DNA from: Betaproteobacteria bacterium
Lineage (GTDB): Bacteria; Pseudomonadota; Gammaproteobacteria; Burkholderiales; Burkholderiaceae_E
DNA: 64,000 bases
Direction of reading: 5' to 3'
NCBI GenBank assembly: GCA_018970865.1
Contig: JAGWVN010000002.1
Coordinates: 1 to 64,000 of the forward strand
Part shown: one piece after another, positions 9,076-18,111 of the stretch
Position numbering within the stretch: the stretch's first letter is position 1
Layout: the number at the start of each line of letters is the position of its first letter
Program-made: the position numbers and the translations under genes
Notes under the pieces: model-generated
Databases searched by the model: none
Seen by the model: the letters and a program-made list of their open reading frames with translations, nothing else
What the model was told of the DNA's origin: nothing

Positions 9076-10233
9076 TCAGTCACAGGGCAGCCCGAGCTCG
9101 CGGGCGATGGCGCGCAGCTGGATTTCCCAGCTGCCCACCGTGACTGGCGCGACCAGCGCGTCCATGGCCAGGCGCATGGCCGGCAGCTCTTCGGTGAGGC
9201 CCCAGCCGCCGCCGACATGCAGCGCGGTCTGGGTGACCCGCACCACCGCCTGGGTGGCGAAGAGCTTGGCCGAGGAGACATCGAGGATCAGGTCGCGCAC
9301 CGGCACGCCGCTGTCCCAGCGCTGGGCGGCGTGGTAGGTGAGGTGCCGGGTGGCCTCGACATCGACATGGGCCTGGGCCAGCTGGAAGGCGATCGACTGG
9401 TTGGCGCCGATGGGCCGCCCGAACTGCTGGCGCACCGTGGCGTATTCGCGCGCCCATTCCAGCGCGTGGCTCATGTGCCCCAGCCAGCGCGCGGCAACCA
9501 TCACCCGCTCGCGATTGAACCCGGCCATGATCTCGCGGAACCCGGCGTTGAGCCGGCGCGACTCGGGCACCCGCACCTTGTCGAAGTGGATCCGGTAGGT
9601 GGGCGCGGGCCGGTTGACATGGGTCTCGATGCGGGTGGCCAGCACGCCGGGGCTGTTTCTGTCGACGGCGAAGAAGGCCATGCCCTGACGGCCCGCGGCA
9701 GGGTCGGTGCGAGCCAGGGTGACCAGCACATCGGCGTCGCCGCCCAGGGTGATGAACGACTTCATGCCGTCGAGCACCCAGTGGTCGCCCTCGCGCACCG
9801 CGGTGGTCTTCAGGCCGGCCACATCGTTGCCGGCCTCGGGCTCGGTGACGGTGATGGCCACCACGCACTCGCCGGCGATCACCCGGCGCGCGATTTCGCG
9901 CTGGCCGGCGTCGCCGTGCTCGTAGAGGATGCTGCCGGCGACATTCTGGACCAGCACCGCCACGGCGAGGTTGGGATTGACCCGGCTCATCTCCTCCATG
10001 GCGATGGCCTCCTCGAAGCAGCCCAGGCCGGCGCCGCCCAGGGACTCGTCGGCCGTGATGCCGATGAGGCCGGCGCGCGCCGCGGCCACGAGGAATTCCC
10101 GCGGGAAGACGCGGGTGCGGTCGGCCTGCTCCCAGCGCGGGCCGATCTCGCGTCGCGCGAACTGCGCGCACATCTCGCGGAAGGCGACGCGGTCGACGCT
10201 GTTGACCGGGACCGGCCGGGCGGTGTGGTTCAT
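9076..10233 (-). CDS. Acyl-CoA dehydrogenase-family protein with altered C-terminal motif
   Basis: A 385-residue acyl-CoA dehydrogenase-fold protein and the first gene of the operon. The FAD-binding stretch (AITVTEPEAGNDVAG) and the C-terminal helical domain (QQFGRPIGANQSI) are present. The C-terminal signature reads TVGSWEIQ where the downstream paralogue has GEGTSEIQ. The usual catalytic glutamate is therefore replaced by valine, and the base must come from elsewhere (as in isovaleryl-CoA dehydrogenase) or the protein is a specialised or partner subunit. The start at 10233 (MNHTARP) fits the family better than an ATG 17 codons upstream. Confidence 0.87.
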   Translation of the reverse strand: MNHTARPVPVNSVDRVAFREMCAQFARREIGPRWEQADRTRVFPREFLVAAARAGLIGITADESLGGAGLGCFEEAIAMEEMSRVNPNLAVAVLVQNVAGSILYEHGDAGQREIARRVIAGECVVAITVTEPEAGNDVAGLKTTAVREGDHWVLDGMKSFITLGGDADVLVTLARTDPAAGRQGMAFFAVDRNSPGVLATRIETHVNRPAPTYRIHFDKVRVPESRRLNAGFREIMAGFNRERVMVAARWLGHMSHALEWAREYATVRQQFGRPIGANQSIAFQLAQAHVDVEATRHLTYHAAQRWDSGVPVRDLILDVSSAKLFATQAVVRVTQTALHVGGGWGLTEELPAMRLAMDALVAPVTVGSWEIQLRAIARELGLPCD

Positions 10234-10308
10234 GCAGGGCGGGCCGCGGCGGCGGCGGGGTGGGGAACGCGCCGATCGTGACACCGCCCGGATGGGCTGT
10301 CTATCCGG

Positions 10309-10346
10309 ATTCTCTCGGGAGAATGTCCATTTTCAACGGAGAATGG
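10309..10346. promoter_or_regulatory. Double palindrome, likely IclR-type operator
   Basis: ATTCTC-TCGG-GAGAAT (10309-10324) is a perfect inverted repeat. CCATTTTC-AACG-GAGAATGG (10327-10346) is a second copy with one mismatch. Their centres are 20 bp apart, about two helical turns, and lie roughly 85-115 bp upstream of the dehydrogenase operon. This is the only stretch of obvious dyad symmetry in the 169-bp interval, and the operon encodes an IclR regulator. The regulator-site link is inferred. Confidence 0.5.
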
Positions 10347-10402
10347 CGATGCCGCCCGGGCGGCCGGACCGGGATCCCGGCATCGGCATCCGGTCCGACG
10401 CG

Positions 10403-10897
10403 TCAGCCCGGCCCGCTCGCTGCCGCCAGGGCGCCGCGGGTGCGGCTTTCGCGGGCCTGCGCGGCCGCGATCACCCGCGCGAGCGCGTCGATCTCCTCGG
10501 CCAGCAGTTCCCAGAGGTTGTCGGCGGTGACGATGCCGCGCAGCGCGCCGTCGCCGCCCACTACCGGCAGGCGGCGCACGCCGTGCTGGCGCATTCGGGC
10601 GAGCACCTCGAGCAGGTCGTCACTTTCGCGCGCGGTGGCCGGCTGCGGGGACATGATGTCGCCTGCAACCAGCCGCTGCGGGTCGATGCCGAAAGCCACG
10701 ACCTCGATGGTGATGTCGCGGTCGGTGATCATGCCCACCGGGATGCGGCGGCCGTCGTGCGGCTCGACCACCACCACGCTGCCCACATGCTCGTCATGCA
10801 TCAGCTGGGCGCAACGCACCACCGGCGTGTCGCGGCTGACGGTCACCACCTCGCGGATGCGGCATCCGGCCAGCGTGGCGCTGGCGGCCCGGTTCAT
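10403..10897 (-). CDS. CBS-domain protein (two CBS motifs)
   Basis: A 164-residue soluble protein made of a tandem CBS pair (Bateman module), with characteristic VGMITDRDI and LRGIVTADNL strands. Such stand-alone pairs usually bind adenine nucleotides and sense energy state; the partner is unknown. It lies 15 bp downstream of the Hsp20 gene on the same strand, suggesting joint stress-linked expression. A GGGAG site precedes the ATG at 10897. Confidence 0.88.
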   Translation of the reverse strand: MNRAASATLAGCRIREVVTVSRDTPVVRCAQLMHDEHVGSVVVVEPHDGRRIPVGMITDRDITIEVVAFGIDPQRLVAGDIMSPQPATARESDDLLEVLARMRQHGVRRLPVVGGDGALRGIVTADNLWELLAEEIDALARVIAAAQARESRTRGALAAASGPG

Positions 10898-10912
10898 GGC
10901 GATGCTCCCGGC

Positions 10913-11476
10913 TCAGGACGACTTGACCGCGATACGCCGCGGCTGCCGGCGCTGCGCCTCGGGCGTCTTGGGCAACTCGACGGTGAGCACTCCGCGCGAG
11001 AAGCTCGCGCTGATGGCGTTCGCGTCCACGCCCGACGGCAGCGAGAAGCTGCGCTCGAACAGGCCGTACGCGCGCTCGCTGAACTCGTAGCCCTTGCGCT
11101 GCTCGTCGCGCGACTGCTTCTTTTCGCCGCGCAGGGTGAGCATCTCGTCGGAAACGCTCACCTCGATGTCCTTCTCGTCCACGCCCGGCATCTCGGCGCT
11201 GATCCGGTAGGCCTTCTCGGTCTCCTCGATGTCGACCGAAGGCATGTTGACCTCGATGGCCTCGTCGCGGCTGGCGCGGGCGTCCCACAGCCGCGGTTCG
11301 AACAGCCGTTGATCGAACAGGCGCCGACCAAAGGGCCAGGAGGCCCAGCCGCTGGCGAAGTCGTCGAACAGACGGTCGACCTCCCGCCGCAGCGTGCTCA
11401 GCGGATGGCGGGTGGCCTCGGCGGCGGGGCCGGGTGCGGTGTCGCGCTTGACGGGCAACTGGGTGACGGACTGCAT
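10913..11476 (-). CDS. Hsp20/alpha-crystallin small heat-shock protein
   Basis: A 187-residue small heat-shock chaperone. The alpha-crystallin domain covers about residues 75-175, with the conserved GVLTVELPK strand near its end, the AEMPGVDEKDIEV region, and a charged C-terminal tail. It is expected to hold unfolded proteins in ATP-independent oligomers. The start at 11476 is set by a strong AAGGAG ribosome-binding site. The CBS protein gene follows directly. No convincing sigma-32 promoter was found upstream; a 9-bp dyad at 11609-11628 lies in the divergent interval shared with the HDOD gene. Confidence 0.92.
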   Translation of the reverse strand: MQSVTQLPVKRDTAPGPAAEATRHPLSTLRREVDRLFDDFASGWASWPFGRRLFDQRLFEPRLWDARASRDEAIEVNMPSVDIEETEKAYRISAEMPGVDEKDIEVSVSDEMLTLRGEKKQSRDEQRKGYEFSERAYGLFERSFSLPSGVDANAISASFSRGVLTVELPKTPEAQRRQPRRIAVKSS

Positions 11477-11608
11477 GCGAATCTCCTTCGGGAGGGGGCG
11501 CGCGCCGCTCGGGGCGACGCCGGCGTGTTGTCGGGAATCGGCTGCCCGCCGGGCGATGCCGCGCCGGCACCGGGCATGGGACGATGGTGGGCCCGCGCGG
11601 GTTTCCGT

Positions 11609-11628
11609 CGATTGCGCTGGCGCAATCG
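11609..11628. promoter_or_regulatory. Perfect inverted repeat in the Hsp20/HDOD divergent interval
   Basis: CGATTGCGC-TG-GCGCAATCG has perfect 9-bp arms and lies about midway between the two divergent start codons (11476 and 11753). It has the form of a dimeric repressor site. No regulator can be named, and no T-run follows it, so a terminator is unlikely. The rest of the 276-bp interval shows no other clear signal. Confidence 0.4.
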
Positions 11629-11752
11629 GCACGGACGGCACGACCGGGTTGCTGCCGGACGGGGCTGCGCCGGCGCGGCGGCTCAAGTGGACGGCGTGGC
11701 GGCCGATAACCGAAGGCAGGAAGAAGGAATCCGGCCGGTTTCAGGAGCCGCC

Positions 11753-12577
11753 ATGATGATCGTCAACGCACTGCCGAGCCTCGAGGCCTGGAGCCGGCTT
11801 TTCTGCCAGCTCGAGGTTCCCATCCTCCGTGAGAGCGCGGTCGCCCTGGCGGCAATGATCGAGGACGAGGACCGCGCCTCGCCCATCGCCATCGGGCGCC
11901 TGGCGCAGGCCGACCCCCTGCTCACGCTGCGCATCCTCGCCCTTGCCGCGCGCCATCGCTCGCGGCGGGCGGTTACCGATACCGAGACCGCCGTCACCGG
12001 TGTGGTGATGATGGGGCTGGGGCGGTTCTTCGACGACTTCCGGTCACCGACCGTGGTGGAGGACCTGCTTGCCGACGATCCGGAAGCCCTCGCGGGTCTG
12101 CAGCAGGTGATCGACCGCGGCTTCCGGGCGGCCGGTTTCGCGCTGGGCTTCGCGGTGCACCGGCTGGACACCGACGCCGAGGTGATCCAGGAGGCGGCGA
12201 TGCTCCACGACTTTGCCGAGATGCTGCTGTGGTGTCGCGCGCCGGCGCTGGCCCGTCGCATCCGCGATCGTCAGGCCGCCGATCCGGCGCTGCGATCGGC
12301 GCAGGCCCAGCTCGAGGTGCTCAACATCCGCCTGCACGATCTGCAGCGCGCGCTGATGCAGGCCTGGCACCTGCCCGAACTGCTCGCCCAGATCACCGAC
12401 CGCGATCACCTCGACAATCCGCAGGTGCGCAATGTGGTGCTGGCGGTGGACATCGCGCGCCATACCCAGTTCGGCTGGGACAACCCCGCGGTGCCCGATG
12501 ACCTCACCGAGATCGGCCGCCTGCTCAACCTGACCCCCGAGAGCGCCCGCCGCAAGGTCATGGGGCTCGACGCCTGA
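11753..12577 (+). CDS. HDOD-domain signalling protein
   Basis: A 274-residue protein with an HDOD domain over roughly residues 15-210 (for example LAQADPLLTLRILALAA and AAMLHDFAEMLLW). HDOD proteins are non-catalytic relatives of HD phosphohydrolases and usually act as scaffolds in signalling, motility or stress responses. No GGDEF, EAL or receiver domain is attached. Two ATGs occur in tandem; the first is used here, with AGGAG just upstream. It is divergent from Hsp20, and its 3' end overlaps the next gene tail-to-tail by 20 bp. Confidence 0.8.
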   Translation: MMIVNALPSLEAWSRLFCQLEVPILRESAVALAAMIEDEDRASPIAIGRLAQADPLLTLRILALAARHRSRRAVTDTETAVTGVVMMGLGRFFDDFRSPTVVEDLLADDPEALAGLQQVIDRGFRAAGFALGFAVHRLDTDAEVIQEAAMLHDFAEMLLWCRAPALARRIRDRQAADPALRSAQAQLEVLNIRLHDLQRALMQAWHLPELLAQITDRDHLDNPQVRNVVLAVDIARHTQFGWDNPAVPDDLTEIGRLLNLTPESARRKVMGLDA

Positions 12578-13187
12578 CGCCGTCGCCCACCGCATGGGCG
12601 GCGCGGATGGCGTCGCTCTCGAAGAAGGGATCGCCCGCGATCTTGGCCAGCACCATTGGCGTGGCCTCGAACCCCCAGATCAGCTGTCCGTCGAGTTCGC
12701 AGGTGGGGACACCGAAGACGCCGGCCTCGATGGCGGCCTGCGTGTCGTCGCGCAGCACCTGTTTCAGCTCGGGATTCTCGAGCTCCCCGGGGCGCACATC
12801 GAGCTCGGCGAGCAGGGCCTGCCAGTGCTCGGTCTCATCGGGCAGGTGGCCTTCCACCCAGACATAGCGGAACAGGCGGGATACCAGGTCGGACGGGCTG
12901 TCGAACAGCACCGCCAGCCTGAGCAGCGGCAGCGGGTTGAAGGGATGCAGGCGCGGCATGCGCAGCACGATGCCGTTGCGCTCGGCCAGCCAGGCCACAT
13001 GCTCGTAGGTGAAGCGCCGCTTGCCGGGAATCTCGGCTGGCCCCTTGTGGCCGTGGTGGGCCAGCATGCCGGCGAACAGCACCGGATGGCATCGGACGAC
13101 CACCTGTTCGGCGAAGTCGTTCAGCCGGGTGCTCTGCAGATAGGCGTAAGGCGAGACGAAGTCGTAATACCAGTGCAGGGTGCGCAT
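12558..13187 (-). CDS. 2-hydroxychromene-2-carboxylate isomerase/DsbA-like thioredoxin-fold protein
   Basis: A 209-residue member of the DsbA/kappa-GST family. The N-terminal YYDFVSPYAYL has a serine-containing SPY in place of a CxxC redox pair, as in HCCA isomerases and kappa-class glutathione transferases. The C-terminal GVFGVPTCELDGQLIWG holds the cis-proline loop. It probably catalyses a glutathione-dependent isomerisation, classically in naphthalene or polyaromatic degradation, but no other genes of such a pathway are near. The start at 13187 places the DsbA strand at the N-terminus. Confidence 0.85.
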   Translation of the reverse strand: MRTLHWYYDFVSPYAYLQSTRLNDFAEQVVVRCHPVLFAGMLAHHGHKGPAEIPGKRRFTYEHVAWLAERNGIVLRMPRLHPFNPLPLLRLAVLFDSPSDLVSRLFRYVWVEGHLPDETEHWQALLAELDVRPGELENPELKQVLRDDTQAAIEAGVFGVPTCELDGQLIWGFEATPMVLAKIAGDPFFESDAIRAAHAVGDGVRRRAP

Positions 13188-13228
13188 GGGGTTTTCCCGG
13201 GTCAGCGGCGGACTGGCCGCGTGCCGGG

Positions 13229-15841
13229 ATGATAATTCCGCTCCTGCCGCCGCCCTGCCGAGTCCCTGCCTTGCCCTCATCTCCCGAACTCACCCTGTCC
13301 GCGGCTGCCGCGCGCCCGATCGCGCGGGCCGCCCCGGGCCGGCCGCGCCGGCTGGCCCTGTCCTGGCAGTTCCTGCGGCGCGACTGGCGTGCCGGCGAGC
13401 TCGGACTCCTGCTGGCCGCCCTGGTGGTGGCCGCGGCTGCGGTCGCCTCGGTGGGTTTCTTCGTCGACCGGATGCGCCAGGCGCTGTCGCTGGAGGCGCG
13501 GCAGCTGCTCGGCGCCGATCTGGTGATCGTCGCCGACCGCGCCCCGGAGCCAACCTGGCTGGCCGATGCCGCGCGCCGCGGTCTGAGCACCGCGCAGACC
13601 GTCGTCTTTCCGAGCATGGTGAGCGCGTCGGGCCGACCGCAGCTTGCCTCGGTGAAGGCGGTGTCGCAGGCCTACCCGCTGCGCGGGCGTCTGCGGGTGG
13701 CGGCCGCGCCCGGCCAGCCCGACGCGCCGGCCGCGCAGGCGCCCCCCCGGGGCGCGCTCTGGGCCGACGCCCAGCTGCTGCAGGCGCTGGGTGTCGCCGT
13801 GGGCGAGACGGTGTCGCTGGGCGAATCCACCTTCACGGTCGAGCGCCTGATCACCGTCGAGCCCGATCGCGGCGCGAACTTCGTCAATTTCGCGCCGCGG
13901 GCCATGATCCGCCTCGAGGACCTGGAAGCGACCGGCCTCGTGCAGCCGGCAAGCCGGGTGAGCTGGCGGATGCTGGTCGCCGGCACGCCGGCGGAGGTGG
14001 CTGCCTTCGAGGCCGCGTTCCGGGCCCGTGGCGAGCGGGCCGGGCGCATCGAGACGCTCGAGAACGGCCGGCCGGAATTGCGGATCACGCTCGAGCGGGC
14101 CCAGCGATTCCTGTCCCTGGTGGCCCTGCTCACCGCGCTCATCGCGGCGGTGGCCATCGGGCTGGCGGCGCGCCGCTTCGCGCAGCGGCATCTCGACGGT
14201 TGCGCGGTCATGCGTGCCATCGGCGTGCGCCAGCGCGATCTCGCCGTCCTGCTGCTGCTCGAACTGGCCTGGATCGGGCTGATCGGCGGGCTTCTCGGGG
14301 CGGCGCTCGGCTGGGCGGTGCACCTCGGCCTGGCCGCCGCGATCGCGCCGCTGGTGCCCCTGCCCCTGCCGGCGCCCTCGCTGTGGCCGGCCGCGCAGGC
14401 CGTGCTGGCCGCCGGGGTGCTGCTGCTCGGCTTCGGCGCCTGGCCCTTCCTGCGGCTGGCGGGCGTCCCGCCGTTGCGGGTGCTGCGCCGTGAGCTGGGC
14501 GGATCGGGCGCCTCGCCCTGGGCAGCCGCGGCGCTTGCCGTCCTGGCCTTCGGTCTGCTGCTGCTGTGGCTGGCTGGCGATCGGCAGCTCGCCCTGGTGG
14601 CGCTCGGCGGATTCGCGGCAGCCGCGCTGGTGTTCGCGCTGGCGGCCTGGCTCGCGATGCGCGCCGCCGGCAGCCTGCGCCATGCGCCGGCCCTGCTGGC
14701 CGGCAGCCCGGCCTTGCGGCTGGCGCTGGCCTCCTGGTCGCGGCGTCGCGGCGCGGCGGTGGTCCAGACCGCGGCGCTGGCGGTGGGCATGATGGCGCTG
14801 ATGCTGCTCACCGTCACCCGCACCGATCTGCTCGCCAGCTGGCAGAAGGCCAGTCCGCCCGACGCCCCCGACCGCTTCGTGATCAACATCCAGCCCGATC
14901 AGCGCGAGCCGGTGAGCGCGGCGCTGCGCGAGGCCGGGGTGCGCGACCCCCAGGTCTGGCCCATGATCCGCGCCCGGCTGGTGGCGGTGAATGATCGCCC
15001 GGTGCGGGTCGACCAGTACACCGACGAGCGCGCGCAGCGCCTGCTCGACCGGGAATTCAACCTGTCCTATTCGGCGCAGCTGCCGGCGCACAACCGGCTG
15101 ATCGCCGGCCGCTGGTTCGACTCCCCGGATGCCGCCGAGGTCTCGGTGGAGTTGGGCATCCTCAAGACCCTGGGCCTTGCCCTGGGTGACCGGCTCAGCT
15201 TCGATGTGGCCGGCCGGGTCATCCAGGCCCGCATCGGCAGCGTGCGCAAGCTCGCCTGGGATTCGATGCAGGTGAATTTCTTCATGATCGTGTCGCCGGG
15301 GCTGGCGGCGCAGGCGCCGCAGACCCTGATCACCGCGGTGCGCCAGCCGCCCGATCGCCCGCCGCTGGAGCAGATGCTGGTGGCGCGCTTCCCCAATCTC
15401 ACGGTCTTCGACACCGGCAACATCGTGCGACAGGTGCAGTCGATGCTCGGTCAGGTGGTCAGCGCGATCGAGCTGCTGTTTCTGCTCACCCTCGCGGCCG
15501 GCGTGGTGGTGCTCTACACCGCCCTGGCGGGCTCGCGCGACGAGCGGGTGCGCGAGGCGGCCCTGATGCGCGCGCTGGGCGCCTCGCGGGCGCAGCTTGC
15601 CCGTGCGCAGCACTGGGAGCTCGGCCTGTCCGGGGGCCTGGCCGGGCTGCTCGCCGCCGGCGGCGCCATGGCCACCGGCTGGGCCCTGGCCGTTCAGGCC
15701 TTCCAGTTCGATTACCAGCCCCGCTGGGAGACCCTGGCCCTGGGGGTTCTCGCGGGCGCGGTGATCGCCATGCTCACCGGCTGGGTGGGGCTGCGCGGCG
15801 TGCTGCGTGCGCCGCCCCTGGCCAGCCTCCGCCAGGCCTGA
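13229..15841 (+). CDS. FtsX-like ABC transporter permease (YbbP type)
   Basis: An 870-residue permease with a cytoplasmic N-terminus, a transmembrane helix near residue 60, a large periplasmic domain, and two FtsX core modules (around residues 290-410 and 740-860) with further helices between. This two-module layout matches YbbP-like permeases of the MacB/LolC superfamily. The cognate ATPase (YbbA type), normally adjacent, is not next to it here. The gene is 18 bp upstream of the truncated haemoglobin. No clear ribosome-binding site precedes the ATG at 13229, so a start up to about 15 codons downstream is possible. Confidence 0.88.
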   Translation: MIIPLLPPPCRVPALPSSPELTLSAAAARPIARAAPGRPRRLALSWQFLRRDWRAGELGLLLAALVVAAAAVASVGFFVDRMRQALSLEARQLLGADLVIVADRAPEPTWLADAARRGLSTAQTVVFPSMVSASGRPQLASVKAVSQAYPLRGRLRVAAAPGQPDAPAAQAPPRGALWADAQLLQALGVAVGETVSLGESTFTVERLITVEPDRGANFVNFAPRAMIRLEDLEATGLVQPASRVSWRMLVAGTPAEVAAFEAAFRARGERAGRIETLENGRPELRITLERAQRFLSLVALLTALIAAVAIGLAARRFAQRHLDGCAVMRAIGVRQRDLAVLLLLELAWIGLIGGLLGAALGWAVHLGLAAAIAPLVPLPLPAPSLWPAAQAVLAAGVLLLGFGAWPFLRLAGVPPLRVLRRELGGSGASPWAAAALAVLAFGLLLLWLAGDRQLALVALGGFAAAALVFALAAWLAMRAAGSLRHAPALLAGSPALRLALASWSRRRGAAVVQTAALAVGMMALMLLTVTRTDLLASWQKASPPDAPDRFVINIQPDQREPVSAALREAGVRDPQVWPMIRARLVAVNDRPVRVDQYTDERAQRLLDREFNLSYSAQLPAHNRLIAGRWFDSPDAAEVSVELGILKTLGLALGDRLSFDVAGRVIQARIGSVRKLAWDSMQVNFFMIVSPGLAAQAPQTLITAVRQPPDRPPLEQMLVARFPNLTVFDTGNIVRQVQSMLGQVVSAIELLFLLTLAAGVVVLYTALAGSRDERVREAALMRALGASRAQLARAQHWELGLSGGLAGLLAAGGAMATGWALAVQAFQFDYQPRWETLALGVLAGAVIAMLTGWVGLRGVLRAPPLASLRQA

Positions 15842-15859
15842 CGGCCACCGAGTGCGCCC

Positions 15860-16294
15860 ATGACCGCCGCCGACAAACCGCCCGCCGACGACCCCGCCAC
15901 CCCCCACGGCCCGGACACGCCGTTCCATCAGCTCGGCGGTGAGCCCGGGGTGCGTGAGCTGGTCGATCGCTTCTATGACCTGATGGCGATCGACGAGCGT
16001 TTCCTGCGCATCCGCGCGCTGCATCCCAACACGCTCGATGATTCGCGCGACAAGCTCTTCTGGTTCCTGTGCGGCTGGCTCGGCGGGCCGCCGCACTATG
16101 AAGCGCGCTTTGGCCATCCCCGCCTGCGCGCCCGTCACCTGCCGTTTCCGATCGCCTCCCGCGAGCGCGACGAATGGCTGCTGTGCATGGCTCAGGCGAT
16201 GAGCGATCGCGGGGTGGTCTCGCCGCTCTTCGAGCGGCTGCTCCAGTCCTTTCACGGCACTGCCGACTGGATGCGCAATCGGCCGGATGTCTGA
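15860..16294 (+). CDS. Group II truncated haemoglobin
   Basis: A 144-residue 2-on-2 globin. The start of the globin fold is FHQLGGEPGVRELVDRFYDL, with the B10 tyrosine. The proximal histidine is in the RARHLPFPI stretch, and the group II-specific tryptophan G8 is in RDEWLLCM. Group II proteins bind oxygen and are linked to NO or peroxide handling. It follows the FtsX-like permease by 18 bp and is closed by a hairpin terminator. Confidence 0.92.
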   Translation: MTAADKPPADDPATPHGPDTPFHQLGGEPGVRELVDRFYDLMAIDERFLRIRALHPNTLDDSRDKLFWFLCGWLGGPPHYEARFGHPRLRARHLPFPIASRERDEWLLCMAQAMSDRGVVSPLFERLLQSFHGTADWMRNRPDV

Positions 16295-16309
16295 GTGCGG
16301 GGGTCTTCG

Positions 16310-16328
16310 CCCGGCACGCCGGGTTTTT
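16310..16328 (+). terminator. Rho-independent terminator after the haemoglobin gene
   Basis: CCCGG-CACG-CCGGG followed by TTTTT, 16 bp after the stop codon. It is a short but standard GC hairpin with a T run. Confidence 0.75.
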
Positions 16329-16368
16329 CATATCGCGGGATTTTGATTCCTCATCATGGGATTGTTTC

Positions 16369-16384
16369 GGTGCGCCGCCGCACC
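16369..16384. promoter_or_regulatory. Palindrome copy 1 upstream of isocitrate lyase
   Basis: GGTGC-N6-GCACC, followed by ATG. The same arms, the same 6-base spacer and the same right flank recur 117 bp downstream (16486-16501). It lies in the 311-bp AT-rich interval before isocitrate lyase, which holds no gene. It may be an operator for glyoxylate-shunt control; this is inferred. Confidence 0.4.
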
Positions 16385-16484
16385 ATGATTTTCCATGACG
16401 GAATAAAGAATGCCGCCATGTGAAATAAAGCTCATAGATCATTGATTGTTATGGAGAAATTAGTTCGCGTTTCCTGAGCCAGAT

Positions 16485-16502
16485 TGGTGCTGCTTTGCAC
16501 CA
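16485..16502. promoter_or_regulatory. Palindrome copy 2 upstream of isocitrate lyase
   Basis: TGGTGC-TGCTTT-GCACCA has perfect 6-bp arms and lies 103 bp before the isocitrate lyase start codon. It repeats the GGTGC-N6-GCACC architecture of copy 1. No confident -35/-10 pair was found in the interval. Confidence 0.42.
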
Positions 16503-16605
16503 TGGCGGGTTACCGTCTTGTCATGTTGTTTGCCGACGCCGGCGCCAGAACCGGCACGGTCGCGCAGCCGGCCTCTTCCCGCATACCAACCCTCAGGAGT
16601 GCCTC

Positions 16606-17922
<1,317 letters not shown>

Positions 17923-18035
17923 TCGCGGCACGGGGCCGTCGCAAGGCGGCCCGCGCGCCGGTGGCTGCCCAGTGCGGCGGCGCGCGGCGCGCACGGCCTG
18001 GGGCGGTCCCGATCGGGGCGCGCCCAGAACACCGA

Positions 18036-18064
18036 CCCGGGGGGTGCTGCTCCCCGGGTTTTTT
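18036..18064 (+). terminator. Rho-independent terminator after isocitrate lyase
   Basis: CCCGGGG, a 9-base loop, CCCCGGG, then TTTTTT. The stem is perfect and the T run strong. It separates aceA from the SNF2-family gene that starts 48 bp later. Confidence 0.88.
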
Positions 18065-18111
18065 CTTTTCGGCCTTGCCGGCGTTCTACACTGCCGGGTT
18101 GACCGATCGCC

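Noticed and set aside
11520-11640. Heat-shock sigma-32 promoter upstream of Hsp20
   Set aside because: A CCCAT-like -10 is present, but no -35 at a usable distance was found.
13277-16255. A 992-codon minus-strand open frame covering the permease and haemoglobin genes
   Set aside because: It is a by-product of high GC with no recognisable domain, and it lies against two well-supported plus-strand genes.
16481-16502. A possible sigma-54 promoter before isocitrate lyase (TTGGTGCTGCTTTGCA)
   Set aside because: GG and GC are 9 bases apart, not the required 10; the stretch is better explained as a palindrome.
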